A stretch of DNA of 5,261 nt from assembly GCA_002309395.1 (NCBI GenBank), contig DBWU01000075.1, positions 33,460 through 38,720 on the forward strand. Reading direction: 5' to 3'. The stretch is from Oscillospiraceae bacterium UBA1230 (lineage in GTDB: Bacteria > Bacillota > Clostridia > Oscillospirales > Oscillospiraceae). Below, one piece after another: positions 5,249-5,261 of this stretch. The translations under genes were made by a program, and so were the position numbers. Within the stretch, counting starts at the first letter, position 1. Each line of letters opens with the position of its first letter. The notes under the pieces were generated by a model. It made no database searches. It was not told the DNA's origin and saw only the letters and a list, made by a program, of their open reading frames with translations.

Positions 5249-5261
5249 TGGGGGCGTGTAC

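Overview
The window looks like chromosomal DNA from a fairly GC-rich, endospore-forming member of the Clostridia (an Oscillospiraceae/Ruminococcaceae-type Firmicute). This is inferred from AGGAGG-type ribosome binding sites, a SleC-like cortex-lytic enzyme, an mltG-U32 peptidase pair that recalls the Bacillus yrrL-yrrO neighbourhood, and two candidate mother-cell (sigma-K type) promoters. No mobile element, CRISPR array, rRNA or tRNA was seen.

Layout from left to right. (1) Positions 1-106, minus strand: the start of a tiny Cys/Asn-rich, single-membrane-segment protein, cut by the window edge, with a sigma-K-like promoter at about 138-165. (2) Positions 214-2570, plus strand: a two-gene operon, mltG (endolytic murein transglycosylase) overlapping by one base a U32-family protein of the tRNA-hydroxylation (TrhP) type. 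(3) Positions 2585-2619: a perfect 15-bp stem serving as terminator for two converging units. (4) Positions 2635-3222, minus strand: the manganese exporter mntP, starting at GTG, with an extended -10 promoter placed inside a short inverted repeat. (5) Positions 3374-5128, plus strand: a two-gene spore operon. The first gene is a 133-residue beta-sandwich domain protein. The second is a 446-residue protein with a SpoIID-type lytic domain and three peptidoglycan-binding repeats. Together they look like a SleC cortex-lytic enzyme divided into two polypeptides. (6) Positions 5129-5261: an AT-rich spacer, then a strong vegetative promoter and a GNRA-capped hairpin, the start of a transcript that runs off the window.

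The window mixes housekeeping genes (growth-linked peptidoglycan cleavage, tRNA modification, Mn export) with spore genes. The most interesting points are the split SleC-like operon, whose catalytic chain starts about where mature, processed SleC is believed to start, and the two divergent spore-type genes that share an identical promoter pattern, AC-N17-CATAGAAT. Nothing here amounts to a clearly new defence or mobile system. The split lysin is the best candidate for something undescribed.
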